DNA of 64,000 nt from Firmicutes bacterium UBA7510 (GCA_002479485.1 DLNM01000013.1:1166-65165), one strand, 5' to 3'; positions 8,735 through 18,083 are shown, counted from the first letter of the stretch. Program-made: numbers and translations. The notes: generated from the sequence alone by a model not told the origin.

Positions 8735-9517
8735 TTGTCATTTTATAGTTCAAATTTTATATTTGATAACAAAAGTTTAAATAGTTTTGGCTTTACCCTA
8801 CTCTACAATAATGAAGATAAAGGAAACATTAGTGATTCAAATATTGAAACTGATAAAGCACAAAATAGCCCGTTTTTTAATATAGTAAAAAAAACAGATG
8901 ATTCCCCATTAGAATTTGATTTATATTTTGGTAGACAAGAAAAAATACCTCGATATGAATTTGACATAATACAATCATGGTTACAACCTAACGACAAAAA
9001 ATATCATAAACTTTATATAGAACAAGATGATTTGCTTAACTTTTATTATAATTGTGTAATTACAAAAGTTGATTATGATACATTTGGAAACATTCCATAC
9101 TGCTTAATGTGTCATGTAGTTTGCGATAGCCAATATTTATATTCTAATGATAAAGTTCATAATACGGATATTACTGTAAGTCCCTCTACTCTGACTTTTA
9201 ATAATACTTCATCTGCTCCCCTACTCTACCCTATCTATGAAATAAAGTGCAACAAAGCAGAGGGTACTGTTGAAATCAATAATACTACAATAGGAAAATC
9301 AATTAAATTTACAGGGTTAAAATTAAATGAAATTATAACTATTGATACATTGGAAAAGACAATTAAATCATCACAAGACCTAAAAACATTTTATCGTATT
9401 ACTGACGGGTATTTGAATTTTATAAGATTAAAACAAGGTAAACATAATTTTACGATAACTGGTGATACAAGCTATTTTAAAATTAAATATAACATACTAA
9501 GAAAGTTTGGTGGTTAA
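8735..9517 (+). CDS. Distal tail protein (Dit, siphovirus tail component)
   Basis: About 260 residues. The TTG at 8735 is preferred because AAAGGAG at 8719-8725 gives a nine-base spacer, while the TTG at 8726 touches the ribosome site. The N-terminal half has the fold signature of SPP1 gp19.1-type Dit proteins: a short segment around SLNSFGFTL, a middle with PLEFDLYFGR and IIQSWLQPNDKK, and a C-terminal galectin-like half (KCNKAEGTVEINN, LIFRLKQGKHNF-type pattern) that ends in FKIKYN. Dit forms the hexameric hub that joins the tail tube to the tip and baseplate. The position right after the tape measure supports the call. Confidence 0.88.
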   Translation: MSFYSSNFIFDNKSLNSFGFTLLYNNEDKGNISDSNIETDKAQNSPFFNIVKKTDDSPLEFDLYFGRQEKIPRYEFDIIQSWLQPNDKKYHKLYIEQDDLLNFYYNCVITKVDYDTFGNIPYCLMCHVVCDSQYLYSNDKVHNTDITVSPSTLTFNNTSSAPLLYPIYEIKCNKAEGTVEINNTTIGKSIKFTGLKLNEIITIDTLEKTIKSSQDLKTFYRITDGYLNFIRLKQGKHNFTITGDTSYFKIKYNILRKFGG

Positions 9518-9518
9518 T

Positions 9519-12344
9519 TTGAAATTAAGCTATCTGGCTAATTTATTAGAAGATGTTAATTTACAACTGTGCAATCCAAATGGTGAAACATTATGTATTA
9601 TTAATGATTGTTATACCGCTGACTTACAATTGACTTTCAATAATATTGATGAATTATCAATATCAGTTCCAAAAGTTAAAAATGGCAAAGATGTATTTTA
9701 TTATGATTGGCTAGTATTAAATAGAGTCATAAAAATTGATAACGTGGGTCAATTTGTGATACAAGATATAAATACTGACACTTCCACTGGAGAAGAAATA
9801 AAAAGTATTACAGCACAATCATTAGAGTGTGTATTAAGTTGGAAGAACGTACCCCTATTAAAAGGAACTTATAAATTTTTTAGCGACGTAGCATCTGAAA
9901 TTCCAAATACGTTAATTGGCAAATTAAAAGGTTACATGTCTAGCTGGACTTTTGATGAAATAGATAATGAATTATATGATATTTATAGAACTTTCAATCG
10001 TGAAAATATCAGTATTTATAATTTAATAGTAGAAGATATTCAGCCTACTTATGAATGTGTTTTTAAATTTGACACTATAAATAAAAGTGTAAAGATTAAA
10101 AAAGTATCTAATTTAATCCCTAAAACTGATGTGTATTTTTCTGATGAAAATTTAATAAAAGATATAAATTGTGTTCTATCGAAAGATAATTTTGTAACTG
10201 TTTTAGAAGTTAAAGGTTCTGGAGATTTAGGAATTAATCGTGTTAATCCTATTGGTACTAATTATTTATACAATTTAGACCACTATCTAGCTGATAATAC
10301 CGGTATGATGTCGGATGGATTAAAAACAGCATGGACAAAATGGAAAACTGATTATAACACTTATGCTACTACATATGGAACTAAATTAAATACTCTAAAA
10401 ACTAAAAAAGATGAATTATTAGCGCTACAGAATGAAATAGCTGTATTAAATGCGGATTTAGAAGTTATCAAAGATGCAATTGATATTAAGAACGAATTAG
10501 GACAAAACGCATCTTCGGAAGTGTCACAAAGACGAACAAAAGAAAATGCGATATTAACTAAAAAAAATCAAATAACTGCCAAAGAAAACGAAACAACTAC
10601 AATAAACAATGAACTAGACAGTATTAACGCTACTATAAACCCTATTGGAAATACAATATATTTTACAATTTCTCAACTAAATGAATTAGATTTTTTATTT
10701 AGAACAGGAAGTTGCGTTAATGATTTATTTGCTATTGGTAATACGATGACAGAAAAACAAAAACAAGAAATTGCAGAAAGTCTAATGGCATTTGGGAAAA
10801 GCAAACTAGATAAACTTGGTAAACCGCATTGGACTTTTAATCTTAATACTATTAATTTATTAGCTAATGAAAAATATCAATATCAATATAATCAATTAGA
10901 GTTGCCTTGCGAAGTAACTATTGAAAAATCCGAAGGTGAATTGTTTAATCCTATATTATTGGGTTGTAAAATTAATCTCAAAAATACTACGGATATGCAA
11001 TTAACATTTAGCGAAAGTATGCGTGTTACTAATGATTTAGTGACAATTGAGGATTTACTGGGTAGTCCAGCTAAGACTCAAATAACAGTTATTAAAAATA
11101 TGGCAGATTGGATTAACTATGTTGATTCTGGAGATAAAAATAGGATTAATAATTGGCTAGGAAATCCGCTACAAGCAGATATACAGATGGTGACTAATGC
11201 TGACAATCAAACTTTTGTCATTGATAAGCGTGGAGCATTATTTAGAAAAATATTAGCAAATAGCACAGATTATGATGAAAAACAATTAAAGATTATTAAT
11301 AATGGTATATGGATGACAGATGATAATTGGGTTACTGCTAAATTAGGTATAGGTGAATTTACTTTACCAAATGGAACTAAAGTAACAGGTGTTATTGGCG
11401 ATTATATTGTAGGCAATATAATTATGTCAAATAATCTTTACATAACAAATACTGCTGGTACGGTATCGATAGACAAAGATGGTATGAATGTTACAAGTAT
11501 GAGTATGACTTTAACAAATGCAACAGCTACGAATCGTATAATATTAAATGGTACTGATGTTATTAGAGTTCAAAAGAAAGTCAGTAATACATGGAATGAT
11601 TTATTGTATATAAATAATGATGGTGAATTAAAGTTAGCAACATACTCCACTACTGCTGACATGAATAGCGCTATAACTATTAGTGCCAATGGGTTACAAT
11701 CTCAAATAACAGCAACAAACGGAAATGTATCTACTTTAACTCAAACAGTAAACGGATTAAGTTCTACTGTATCTTCTCAAGGTGGCAGTATTTCTACATT
11801 ACAACAAACTGCTAGTTCATTACAAAGTCAAATAACAGCTACAAATGGTAACGTTTCAACTGTAGCTCAAACCGCTAATAATTTATCTATTGCAATAAAT
11901 AACACTAAGGTTGTTATTAACAGTACAGATGGTATAACAATTACTAATGGTGGCTTAAAAATAATGAATGGTAATACAGTTAATTTTAAAATCACTACAG
12001 ATGGACAAATGTACTTAAGAAGTAATTTATGCAGTGGTAGAATTGCAATTTTAGATAATAAAATATGGTTCAATGCCAGCATGAGTAATGATGGGACTAT
12101 ATCTACTAATGGAGGACAGATTTATCAGTATTTAGATACTTTCTATATAAGCGTTACTCAATCTTCAATGCCTATAATAATTGGCAATGATAATTATTAT
12201 TATAAGTGTATTCCAACATTTTCGTCATCAACGCATGTTCATGATTTTTATGGTAAAGTAAGAATACAGACGAGTTTAAATTTAATTGGAAGAAATTGTA
12301 GTTGGGTATTAGAAAATGGCAAGTATTATTTACAAGGAGTATAA
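9519..12344 (+). CDS. Tail-tip / baseplate hub protein (Tal-like) with C-terminal coiled-coil repeats
   Basis: About 941 residues from TTG 9519, chosen because GGTGG at 9509-9513 precedes it. Residues 1-390 look like the gp27/gp44-type hub domain of Gram-positive siphovirus tail proteins (ITAQSLECVLSWKNVPLL, DEIDNELYDIYRTFNRENIS, PTYECVFKFDTINKSVKI). Residues about 270-380 include a coiled coil. The C-terminal third holds two 42-residue repeats built on SQITATNGNVSTL (near residues 726 and 768; DNA copies start at 11697 and 11823) and ends in a beta-rich segment. The protein would crown the tail tip and contact the cell surface. No endopeptidase or lysozyme motif was recognised. Confidence 0.85.
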   Translation: MKLSYLANLLEDVNLQLCNPNGETLCIINDCYTADLQLTFNNIDELSISVPKVKNGKDVFYYDWLVLNRVIKIDNVGQFVIQDINTDTSTGEEIKSITAQSLECVLSWKNVPLLKGTYKFFSDVASEIPNTLIGKLKGYMSSWTFDEIDNELYDIYRTFNRENISIYNLIVEDIQPTYECVFKFDTINKSVKIKKVSNLIPKTDVYFSDENLIKDINCVLSKDNFVTVLEVKGSGDLGINRVNPIGTNYLYNLDHYLADNTGMMSDGLKTAWTKWKTDYNTYATTYGTKLNTLKTKKDELLALQNEIAVLNADLEVIKDAIDIKNELGQNASSEVSQRRTKENAILTKKNQITAKENETTTINNELDSINATINPIGNTIYFTISQLNELDFLFRTGSCVNDLFAIGNTMTEKQKQEIAESLMAFGKSKLDKLGKPHWTFNLNTINLLANEKYQYQYNQLELPCEVTIEKSEGELFNPILLGCKINLKNTTDMQLTFSESMRVTNDLVTIEDLLGSPAKTQITVIKNMADWINYVDSGDKNRINNWLGNPLQADIQMVTNADNQTFVIDKRGALFRKILANSTDYDEKQLKIINNGIWMTDDNWVTAKLGIGEFTLPNGTKVTGVIGDYIVGNIIMSNNLYITNTAGTVSIDKDGMNVTSMSMTLTNATATNRIILNGTDVIRVQKKVSNTWNDLLYINNDGELKLATYSTTADMNSAITISANGLQSQITATNGNVSTLTQTVNGLSSTVSSQGGSISTLQQTASSLQSQITATNGNVSTVAQTANNLSIAINNTKVVINSTDGITITNGGLKIMNGNTVNFKITTDGQMYLRSNLCSGRIAILDNKIWFNASMSNDGTISTNGGQIYQYLDTFYISVTQSSMPIIIGNDNYYYKCIPTFSSSTHVHDFYGKVRIQTSLNLIGRNCSWVLENGKYYLQGV

Positions 12345-12360
12345 AAGAAAGGGATAAAAG

Positions 12361-12753
12361 ATGATAAAAATAAAATTAATTAATATAGTAAATTCTATAG
12401 ATTCCTTAAAAGAAATGTCTAAATTAGGAATCAATGGAGTAACGTCTTACAAAATAAGTAAGCTTATATCTAAATGTATGGAAGAATACAATAATTACGA
12501 TTTATATAGAAATACATTAATAGATAAATATGGCGAGTTAAATGAAAAAAAACAAAAGCAGGTTAAAGATGAATGTTTGCCTGCTTTTTATAATGATTTA
12601 AAAGAATTTCTTAATGTTGATATAGAATTATTATTTGATAAATTCTATTTACCTATATCCATTTTAGAAAACAGCAAAATTGAACCTATGCATTTTATTA
12701 ATACTTCTGAATTTATAGAGTTTATAGAAGATGAAATCGAAGAAAGTAGGTGA
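12361..12753 (+). CDS. Phage protein of DUF1617-like appearance
   Basis: 130 mostly helical, charged residues. The pattern of an initial IKLINIVNSIDSLKEM segment, then SYKISKLISKCMEEYNNY, LIDKYGEL and a late LNVDIELLFDKF resembles DUF1617 proteins found among tail genes of Firmicute phages. Their function is not known; the position between tail tip and baseplate suggests a structural or assembly role. ATG at 12361 follows AAAGAAAGGG. The stop codon overlaps the region of the next ribosome site. Confidence 0.5.
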   Translation: MIKIKLINIVNSIDSLKEMSKLGINGVTSYKISKLISKCMEEYNNYDLYRNTLIDKYGELNEKKQKQVKDECLPAFYNDLKEFLNVDIELLFDKFYLPISILENSKIEPMHFINTSEFIEFIEDEIEESR

Positions 12754-12758
12754 TTTAT

Positions 12759-13079
12759 ATGGAAAATACAAGTTTAAAATATGTAGCTGGAACTGATGGA
12801 ACTATACGATTTACACTAACGAATAGTTTAGGAGAACCTGTGTCATTAATTGGTTGTAATATTGTTTTTAAGCTTGGTTTATTAAATAATAGTACGTCTT
12901 TAATTTCTAAAGATTGTACATTAGAAAACGGAAATATTTGCAAAGTGGAATTAACACATACAGATACTAAAAATTTAGATTCTGGTGTTTATGATATTAT
13001 GCTAATTATTACCGATGGTGTCGGGAAAATTTCTTCAACAGGTCGCAAACGAATATCTACTGAATCAATTATAAATTAA
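12759..13079 (+). CDS. BppU-like baseplate domain protein
   Basis: About 106 residues, from ATG 12759 with GTAGGTG at 12746-12752. The sequence shows an immunoglobulin-like sandwich pattern: TIRFTLTNSLGEPVSLIGCN, then IVFKLGLLNN, a mid-part CTLENGNICKVELTH and a late SGVYDIMLIITD. This agrees with the N-terminal domain of lactococcal-phage baseplate upper protein (BppU_N), which links receptor-binding proteins to the baseplate. Only this domain is present, with no extra fibre part, so it is probably a small adaptor. The domain call is by pattern. Confidence 0.65.
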   Translation: MENTSLKYVAGTDGTIRFTLTNSLGEPVSLIGCNIVFKLGLLNNSTSLISKDCTLENGNICKVELTHTDTKNLDSGVYDIMLIITDGVGKISSTGRKRISTESIIN

Positions 13080-13092
13080 GGAGTGACTATAC

Positions 13093-13524
13093 ATGCCTAT
13101 AGCTAATCAATTAACATCAACAGTACAAAAGAAAAAAATATTAGAGAGTGAATTTGGTAGTGGTAATCCTGCTATACATTATATAGGAATTAGCTTGACT
13201 GCTCCTAGCGTTGATGGAACAAATATAACTGAGCCATTAAGTACTAATGGATATGCTAGAATTGTAGTAGCAAATAATTCAACAAATTGGACAACTTATA
13301 CTGGTGGTAAAATAACAAATAAAGTTAGTTTTGCTTTTCCAGTAGTTATAAATGCTAATTGGAATGACTTATCTCAACCTATGTATATTTTTATAGCTGA
13401 CCATGCAACTAATACTGGAACTGCTTTTAAATATTCTTGGGAATTAACAGGTATAGATAAAAAATTATTACAGGTTGGGGCTACACCAAGAATAGAAGCT
13501 AATACAGCAAATATCACAATGTAG
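13093..13524 (+). CDS. Phage tail fibre-type protein (Gp80-like small beta protein)
   Basis: 143 residues, beta-rich. Typical elements of this widespread small phage tail protein family are present: YIGISLTAPSVDG followed by NITEPLSTNGYARIVV, then NWTTYTGGKITN, VSFAFPV and a late IFIADHATNTGTAF, ending in TPRIEANTANITM. Such proteins occur next to fibre genes and are thought to form part of the tip. ATG 13093 follows AAGGAGTGACT. It is closely packed with its neighbours, as expected for one transcription unit. Confidence 0.7.
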   Translation: MPIANQLTSTVQKKKILESEFGSGNPAIHYIGISLTAPSVDGTNITEPLSTNGYARIVVANNSTNWTTYTGGKITNKVSFAFPVVINANWNDLSQPMYIFIADHATNTGTAFKYSWELTGIDKKLLQVGATPRIEANTANITM

Positions 13525-13532
13525 GTGGTATT

Positions 13533-14129
13533 ATGCACATTGATGAAAAAGCAACTGTTAATAATAATATCAATTTAAATTCACAAATAGTAGATAATGT
13601 AATATCTGTTAAAACACAAGTTAACGATAATATTCAAAATGTGGACATCAAATTAAATGATGCCCTTTTTAATTATCTATGTAAAATATTAAATGAATAT
13701 AATGTTGATTTTTCCATAGATGGAATTACAGAAATTCTAGCAATTTTATTTAATGTTAATATGAATCATAAAGTTGAAACAACTATGACAACATTAGAAA
13801 AAATTGCGGTGGAATTTATGCAAAAAATGACATTTGATATGAAAATTAAGTTAATTGAGACATTAATACTTAATATATCAAGACCTATATCTATTGAAAC
13901 TAAATTAACTTTATATGAAAAATTATTAATAAATCTTTATATTCCTATGACAGTAGAAATGCAAATAGCGATGTATGAAAAATTATTACTTGATTTAAGA
14001 CAAGATGATTTTAAAATTATTGGAACTTTAGTGTTAAGTGTATTAAGAACAATAAATGAAATTCAGTCAATTACTCTGAACGATATGACTAATATGACTT
14101 TAGATGATTTTTACTATAAACAAATTTAA
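13533..14129 (+). CDS. Unknown tail-module protein with four 20-residue tandem repeats
   Basis: 198 residues, no recognised family. The N-terminus is rich in Asn, Val and Ile (QIVDNVISVKTQVNDN). The central part (about residues 85-165) consists of four contiguous 20-residue units that each begin with an acidic residue, carry E-K/T-L-L/I near the middle and end in a P/M-x-S/T-V/I type element; examples are ETKLTLYEKLLINLYIPMTV and EMQIAMYEKLLLDLRQDDFK. This periodicity suggests a repeating helix-turn or solenoid. ATG 13533 follows GTAGGTGG. It lies between two fibre-type genes, so a role in the tail tip is likely but not shown. Confidence 0.6.
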   Translation: MHIDEKATVNNNINLNSQIVDNVISVKTQVNDNIQNVDIKLNDALFNYLCKILNEYNVDFSIDGITEILAILFNVNMNHKVETTMTTLEKIAVEFMQKMTFDMKIKLIETLILNISRPISIETKLTLYEKLLINLYIPMTVEMQIAMYEKLLLDLRQDDFKIIGTLVLSVLRTINEIQSITLNDMTNMTLDDFYYKQI

Positions 14130-14142
14130 GTGAGGTGATTAT

Positions 14143-15867
14143 ATGGCATATCAATTTGATAATATTTCAACTTTGTCTGGAACTGATAGTGCTAAGGCTC
14201 AAGTTGATGAAATAATAAATAAACATAATGATAATATGACAAAAATAGATACTGCAATTGCAGAAAAAATTACTCAAGTCACTTTAAAATCATCTCTACC
14301 TACTTCCCCTACTATATCCAATAATTTATATATTGTCTATGGAGATACAAAAGATAATAACGGTCAATATCGTTGGAATGGTAATACATATGAAAAAATA
14401 AGCACCCAACTAGATTATGCAACTAAAGCTGAAGCTGAAGCTGGTGCGGATAACACAAAAGTAATGACACCATTAGGAGTTAGAGAATTTTTCAATGCAA
14501 ATGGTGGTGGAAGTGGCGGAGTTATAAATGTAGTATTTAAAAGTGGAGAAAAATACTATTTATACATTGCAACAGAAAATAACATAAATACTATCGTTAT
14601 TCCTAGTAATTATTTTAATCCCTCTACTGATGTAATAGGATTAATATTAGATGATGATAACCAACCATTAGTTATAGATAGAGATTATACATTAGTTGGA
14701 AACACTGTAACTATTGTTCCAAAAGAGAATAGAGAAACTTATTTAAATTTAGGTCAATCATTATTGTTTTATATTACTAATGGCTCTTATGCTTATAATA
14801 AATTGAGTGGATTACCTGATTTGTCTTTAAAGCTAGACAAAGTGGGAGATGCTAAAGATACAACCGTTACATTTACTGAATCTACCACAAGAGAAAATTT
14901 AGTATCTGGGGATAAGACATCGGTTTTAATGGGTAAGATAAAAAAATGGTTTACTGATATTTGGATTGCTTTAGCAGATAAAGCTGATGTACAGTGGATG
15001 TCTGATGGTTGGAAAACTGAAAATGATTCGGCTCTAACTTATCCAAGAAGTGCTACAACATATTTTAAAGTAGGCACACCATCTACTAATTTTCCCGCAT
15101 ATAGTACTATAAAAACTGAACTTAATTCAAACGGTGCGGGTAAACAGGAAGTTTTTGGACTTAATGGACAAGTTGTAAAATACAGATTAGTCAAAAATGA
15201 TGATAGTTGGGGAGAATGGCAGATAATAGCTACAAGTGCGGATTTGGAACAAAAAGCGGACAAACAATGGCAAGTAAATGATTGGAAAACAGAAAGTGCT
15301 TTACCAAATACTTATCCTAGTGGTACAACTAAATTTCTAGCAACAGGTACTTTTGGCGGATTAAGTGGTGTAATTGTAACTACAGATATAAGTAGTGGTA
15401 TTGGAGTACAACAAATTACACGTTCAAATGGATTTCCTTTAAAATTTAGATTAGCTGAGGGCGGTTTGCTTACTTGGGGAGCGTGGCAAACAATAGCAAC
15501 CACTGATAAAATAGATAGTTTATTTGAAAATGGTAATTGGACACCTAGAGCATGGGGAGTAAGTCAAATTACTGGGTTAATTATTAATAACGCTAAATAT
15601 TATAAGACAAATAAGCAAGTTACAGCACAAGCTAATATTACATTTCCAGCACTATCTACAACGGAGAATATATCATTCGATGGATTACCTTTTATTCCAC
15701 TTGGAATAGGATTTACATTTAGTTGTGTAGTTAATAGTACTAGCTGTACTGGATGTATAAATCCTAATGGTTCGTTTGGATTATATAACAGTGCTGGAGC
15801 ATTATTAGATAGTACAGCTTTAAGTGGGAAAACAGTTATTATTACAGTTATATATATGATGGCTTAG
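14143..15867 (+). CDS. Tail fibre / receptor-binding protein with two pyocin-knob domains
   Basis: 574 residues. The start (residues 1-130) contains coiled coil and a short repeat-like EAEAGADNTKVMTPLGV segment typical of fibre necks, followed by a Gly/Ser linker. Two pyocin-knob domains follow, each beginning near W-x-x-(D/G)-W-K-T and ending in W-G-x-W-Q-x-I-A-T (around residues 285-370 and 370-455). The last 110 residues form a beta-rich tip with two cysteine-containing strands (SCVVNSTSCTGC). Pyocin knobs occur in phage fibres and R-type pyocin tails where they support receptor binding. This is one of two fibre genes here and likely sets host range. Confidence 0.88.
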   Translation: MAYQFDNISTLSGTDSAKAQVDEIINKHNDNMTKIDTAIAEKITQVTLKSSLPTSPTISNNLYIVYGDTKDNNGQYRWNGNTYEKISTQLDYATKAEAEAGADNTKVMTPLGVREFFNANGGGSGGVINVVFKSGEKYYLYIATENNINTIVIPSNYFNPSTDVIGLILDDDNQPLVIDRDYTLVGNTVTIVPKENRETYLNLGQSLLFYITNGSYAYNKLSGLPDLSLKLDKVGDAKDTTVTFTESTTRENLVSGDKTSVLMGKIKKWFTDIWIALADKADVQWMSDGWKTENDSALTYPRSATTYFKVGTPSTNFPAYSTIKTELNSNGAGKQEVFGLNGQVVKYRLVKNDDSWGEWQIIATSADLEQKADKQWQVNDWKTESALPNTYPSGTTKFLATGTFGGLSGVIVTTDISSGIGVQQITRSNGFPLKFRLAEGGLLTWGAWQTIATTDKIDSLFENGNWTPRAWGVSQITGLIINNAKYYKTNKQVTAQANITFPALSTTENISFDGLPFIPLGIGFTFSCVVNSTSCTGCINPNGSFGLYNSAGALLDSTALSGKTVIITVIYMMA

Positions 15868-15879
15868 GAGGTAGTAATC

Positions 15880-16116
15880 ATGTTAAAAGAAAAAATAACT
15901 ATTGAAATGCTAACACAAGATAATGTTAGCATTTTAACTCAAAGTTTTATAGATAATAATGAAACAATAGCACAAGTTGGGGAAAATTATAGAACAACAT
16001 ACAGAAATACAGAAAGAGAGAGAACATTATTAATAGTATTACCACAAAATGTACAAGAAAGTATACTTGCTATGTGGGGTACAACTCCAACTGTGATAGA
16101 TAATAGAGAAATATAA
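15880..16116 (+). CDS. Small protein linked to the tail fibre gene
   Basis: 78 residues, not assigned to a family. It has an N-terminal strand/helix pattern (EKITIEMLTQDNVSILTQSF), a basic centre (NYRTTYRNTERER) and a C-terminal part ending in ILAMWGTTPTVIDNREI. ATG 15880 follows TTAGGAGGTAG, an excellent ribosome site twelve bases after the fibre stop codon. Small proteins of this size downstream of phage fibres are often fibre chaperones or accessory subunits; that is inference from position. Confidence 0.6.
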   Translation: MLKEKITIEMLTQDNVSILTQSFIDNNETIAQVGENYRTTYRNTERERTLLIVLPQNVQESILAMWGTTPTVIDNREI

Positions 16117-16153
16117 TGTCTACTTTATAAACATTTTTCGGACATTTTTAATT

Positions 16154-16186
16154 AATAGAGTATCTTAACTCCCCCCCCACTCTATT
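16154..16186 (+). promoter_or_regulatory. Hairpin with a C8 tract ahead of the second fibre gene
   Basis: AATAGAGT at 16154-16161 can pair with ACTCTATT at 16179-16186. The 17-base loop holds eight consecutive C (16171-16178), a striking homopolymer in such AT-rich DNA. It could be a weak terminator or a slippage-prone switch 50 bases before the second fibre start codon. Confidence 0.45.
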
Positions 16187-16229
16187 TAAAAGACGTATTT
16201 TATGACCTTAACGGAAAGGAGAAAAATAT

Positions 16230-17498
16230 TTGAAATCAATTTTAAGAGATTTGATAGACAAATTACAATTAAATAAACAAGATAAAACTGACAATGCTCT
16301 AACTACTACTTCAAAAGAAGTGATTGGTGCTATTAATGAAAATAAAAATAATATTGATTTAAAAGCTGATAAAAGTAGTAAAAAATCTTCATTTTCATCA
16401 ACTGGTTGGTATAGAATAGCCAGATACGATGTAAGTCAATCTATACCCGCTATTTATAAAGTTAAAGGAGCAAATGCAAATAGCTTAGATATAAAGTTAA
16501 AAAGAGCTTACAATAATACAACAAATGAATTTTACGATATAAAATTAGCATCTGTATATGAATCGTCTGAATTTATAGTTATATCTAAAAAAATAAAAAC
16601 ACAATTAATAACTAAAATTAGACACACAGTTGATACAACAAATATGTACGCATATATAGAGATATACTATAGTGGTATAAATGATAATCCTATTTTAGTT
16701 GAATTATTAAATAACAGTGATAATGAAGGGATATTTTGGAAAGCTATAGCACCAGAAGTCACAACAGAAACTGTATCTGGAGTAACAGTATATAGTACAT
16801 GTGATTTAACAAGTTCAACTAATTCAATTGTAACAGGTAAGCAAATGGAAGAAAAAGTTGATATTCACGAATTAACAAATGGACAAGACTTAAATACATG
16901 CATAAATAAAAGATATTATAGAACTGTATTAACGTCTATTATTGCTAGTTTACTAAATAAACCAATAGAAATTAATGGTGGAGAAATATTTTTAGAATAT
17001 AAACCTATGTATAATGGAAATAATTATGGAGAACAAATTCTAACAAGCAAGATTGGAACAAATGTAAGAAACTATATTAGATGTAACGATAATGGTACAT
17101 GGAGTGCGTGGACGCAAGTAGCAACTACAGATAAAATTGATACTTTATTGCTTCCATTTGCCAGTGGAGTAACTGATTGGACAGTATTTGGACAAAGAAC
17201 GCATTATGAAAAAAATAGTTTTGGAGAAGTAAAAATAAATTGCTGGTGCCAATTTACAAATACTACTAAAGCAGATAATGTTAACGGATTTTTGTTGGCT
17301 ACTATGCCAAGCGGATATAGACCAATTAAAAGTATTTCAGGAATTGCAAAGATATATTTAAATGGCGTTTATACAGGTACAGACACAACTACTTGTGGCG
17401 TTGTTGTAACAGATACTGGAATAGTAACATTGCTTGGATTTGATTATATTGGAACAAATAATGTAGCGATGTTTAGTATTGAATATTCAACAACTTAG
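16230..17498 (+). CDS. Second tail fibre protein with pyocin-knob end
   Basis: 422 residues from TTG 16230 with GGAAAGGAG at 16214-16222. Residues 1-50 are coiled coil (LIDKLQLNKQDKTD..., AINENKNNIDLKAD), the form of fibre attachment regions. A central part is unassigned. Residues about 225-300 resemble a pyocin-knob domain, closing in GTWSAWTQVATTDKID, which closely matches the end of the second knob of the upstream fibre. The C-terminal 120 residues form a beta-rich tip (WTVFGQRTHYEKNSFGEVKI). It may be an alternative or additional receptor-binding protein. A C8 tract upstream could modulate its expression. Confidence 0.82.
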   Translation: MKSILRDLIDKLQLNKQDKTDNALTTTSKEVIGAINENKNNIDLKADKSSKKSSFSSTGWYRIARYDVSQSIPAIYKVKGANANSLDIKLKRAYNNTTNEFYDIKLASVYESSEFIVISKKIKTQLITKIRHTVDTTNMYAYIEIYYSGINDNPILVELLNNSDNEGIFWKAIAPEVTTETVSGVTVYSTCDLTSSTNSIVTGKQMEEKVDIHELTNGQDLNTCINKRYYRTVLTSIIASLLNKPIEINGGEIFLEYKPMYNGNNYGEQILTSKIGTNVRNYIRCNDNGTWSAWTQVATTDKIDTLLLPFASGVTDWTVFGQRTHYEKNSFGEVKINCWCQFTNTTKADNVNGFLLATMPSGYRPIKSISGIAKIYLNGVYTGTDTTTCGVVVTDTGIVTLLGFDYIGTNNVAMFSIEYSTT

Positions 17499-17509
17499 GA
17501 GGTATTAAA

Positions 17510-17851
17510 ATGTATGCAGTTATAGTAAATCAACAAGGATTTGTGGTTAATGATTGTGTAATCTTAGATGAAGATAATCAACCACTGGATTATGAATTAA
17601 AGGAAAATGAAAGTGTAGTATCTCCGTTTATAACCAATAATCTAGGTACAGAATTTATTAAAAGAAAATGGAATGGCACAGAATGGATTGAAGGTGCAAC
17701 ACCAGAAGAAATTGCTGAATGGAATTTAAAACATCAACCCCAACCAAGCCAACCATCTGAATTAAATTTATTAAAAGAACAGGTTATTAATCTACAAGCA
17801 TACGAAGTAGAAAAAGTTGAGAAAAGATATATGGAGGTTACAAATGTATAA
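17510..17851 (+). CDS. Tail-fibre-associated small protein
   Basis: 113 residues. The first 75 residues are beta-rich and end in the segment RKWNGTEWIEGATPEEIAEW, a WNG-x-x-W-x-E element seen in many small phage proteins that follow fibre genes. A proline/glutamine linker (HQPQPSQPSE) leads to a C-terminal coiled coil with LLKEQVINLQ. The ATG at 17510 follows TAGGAGGT. Related proteins are thought to be fibre-tip or assembly factors; the precise job is unknown. It overlaps the next small gene by eight bases. Confidence 0.6.
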   Translation: MYAVIVNQQGFVVNDCVILDEDNQPLDYELKENESVVSPFITNNLGTEFIKRKWNGTEWIEGATPEEIAEWNLKHQPQPSQPSELNLLKEQVINLQAYEVEKVEKRYMEVTNV

Positions 17852-18011
17852 TATATTAAAAAATTTAATTAATGTTAAATTCTATAAGACAAAAGAAATA
17901 GCTGTTAATAAGGTCAATGTATGTTTTGGAATGGATACTATTAAAGAGACAGAATATACAGAATTGACAATGTTAATAGATACAAAGTATCCAACAGAGG
18001 TTACAGAATAA
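17844..18011 (+). CDS. XkdX-like small phage protein
   Basis: 55 residues from ATG 17844, chosen because TGGAGG at 17832-17837 lies seven bases upstream; it overlaps the previous gene. The pattern FYKTKEIAVNKVNVCF followed by TIKETEYTELTMLI resembles XkdX-family proteins, short polypeptides of unknown function at the end of tail operons in Bacillus-like phages such as PBSX. A strong terminator follows, marking the end of the tail module. Confidence 0.5.
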   Translation: MYNILKNLINVKFYKTKEIAVNKVNVCFGMDTIKETEYTELTMLIDTKYPTEVTE

Positions 18012-18030
18012 TATCCATATTAAAATTTAG

Positions 18031-18083
18031 ATAGACAAAGTTTCAGATACGATAAATAGTATCATTTATTTTGTCTATTTTTA
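18031..18083 (+). terminator. Branched intrinsic terminator ending the tail module
   Basis: Outer stem ATAGACAAA at 18031-18039 with TTTGTCTAT at 18070-18078, an inner hairpin GATAC/GTATC, then a T-run. Confidence 0.75.
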
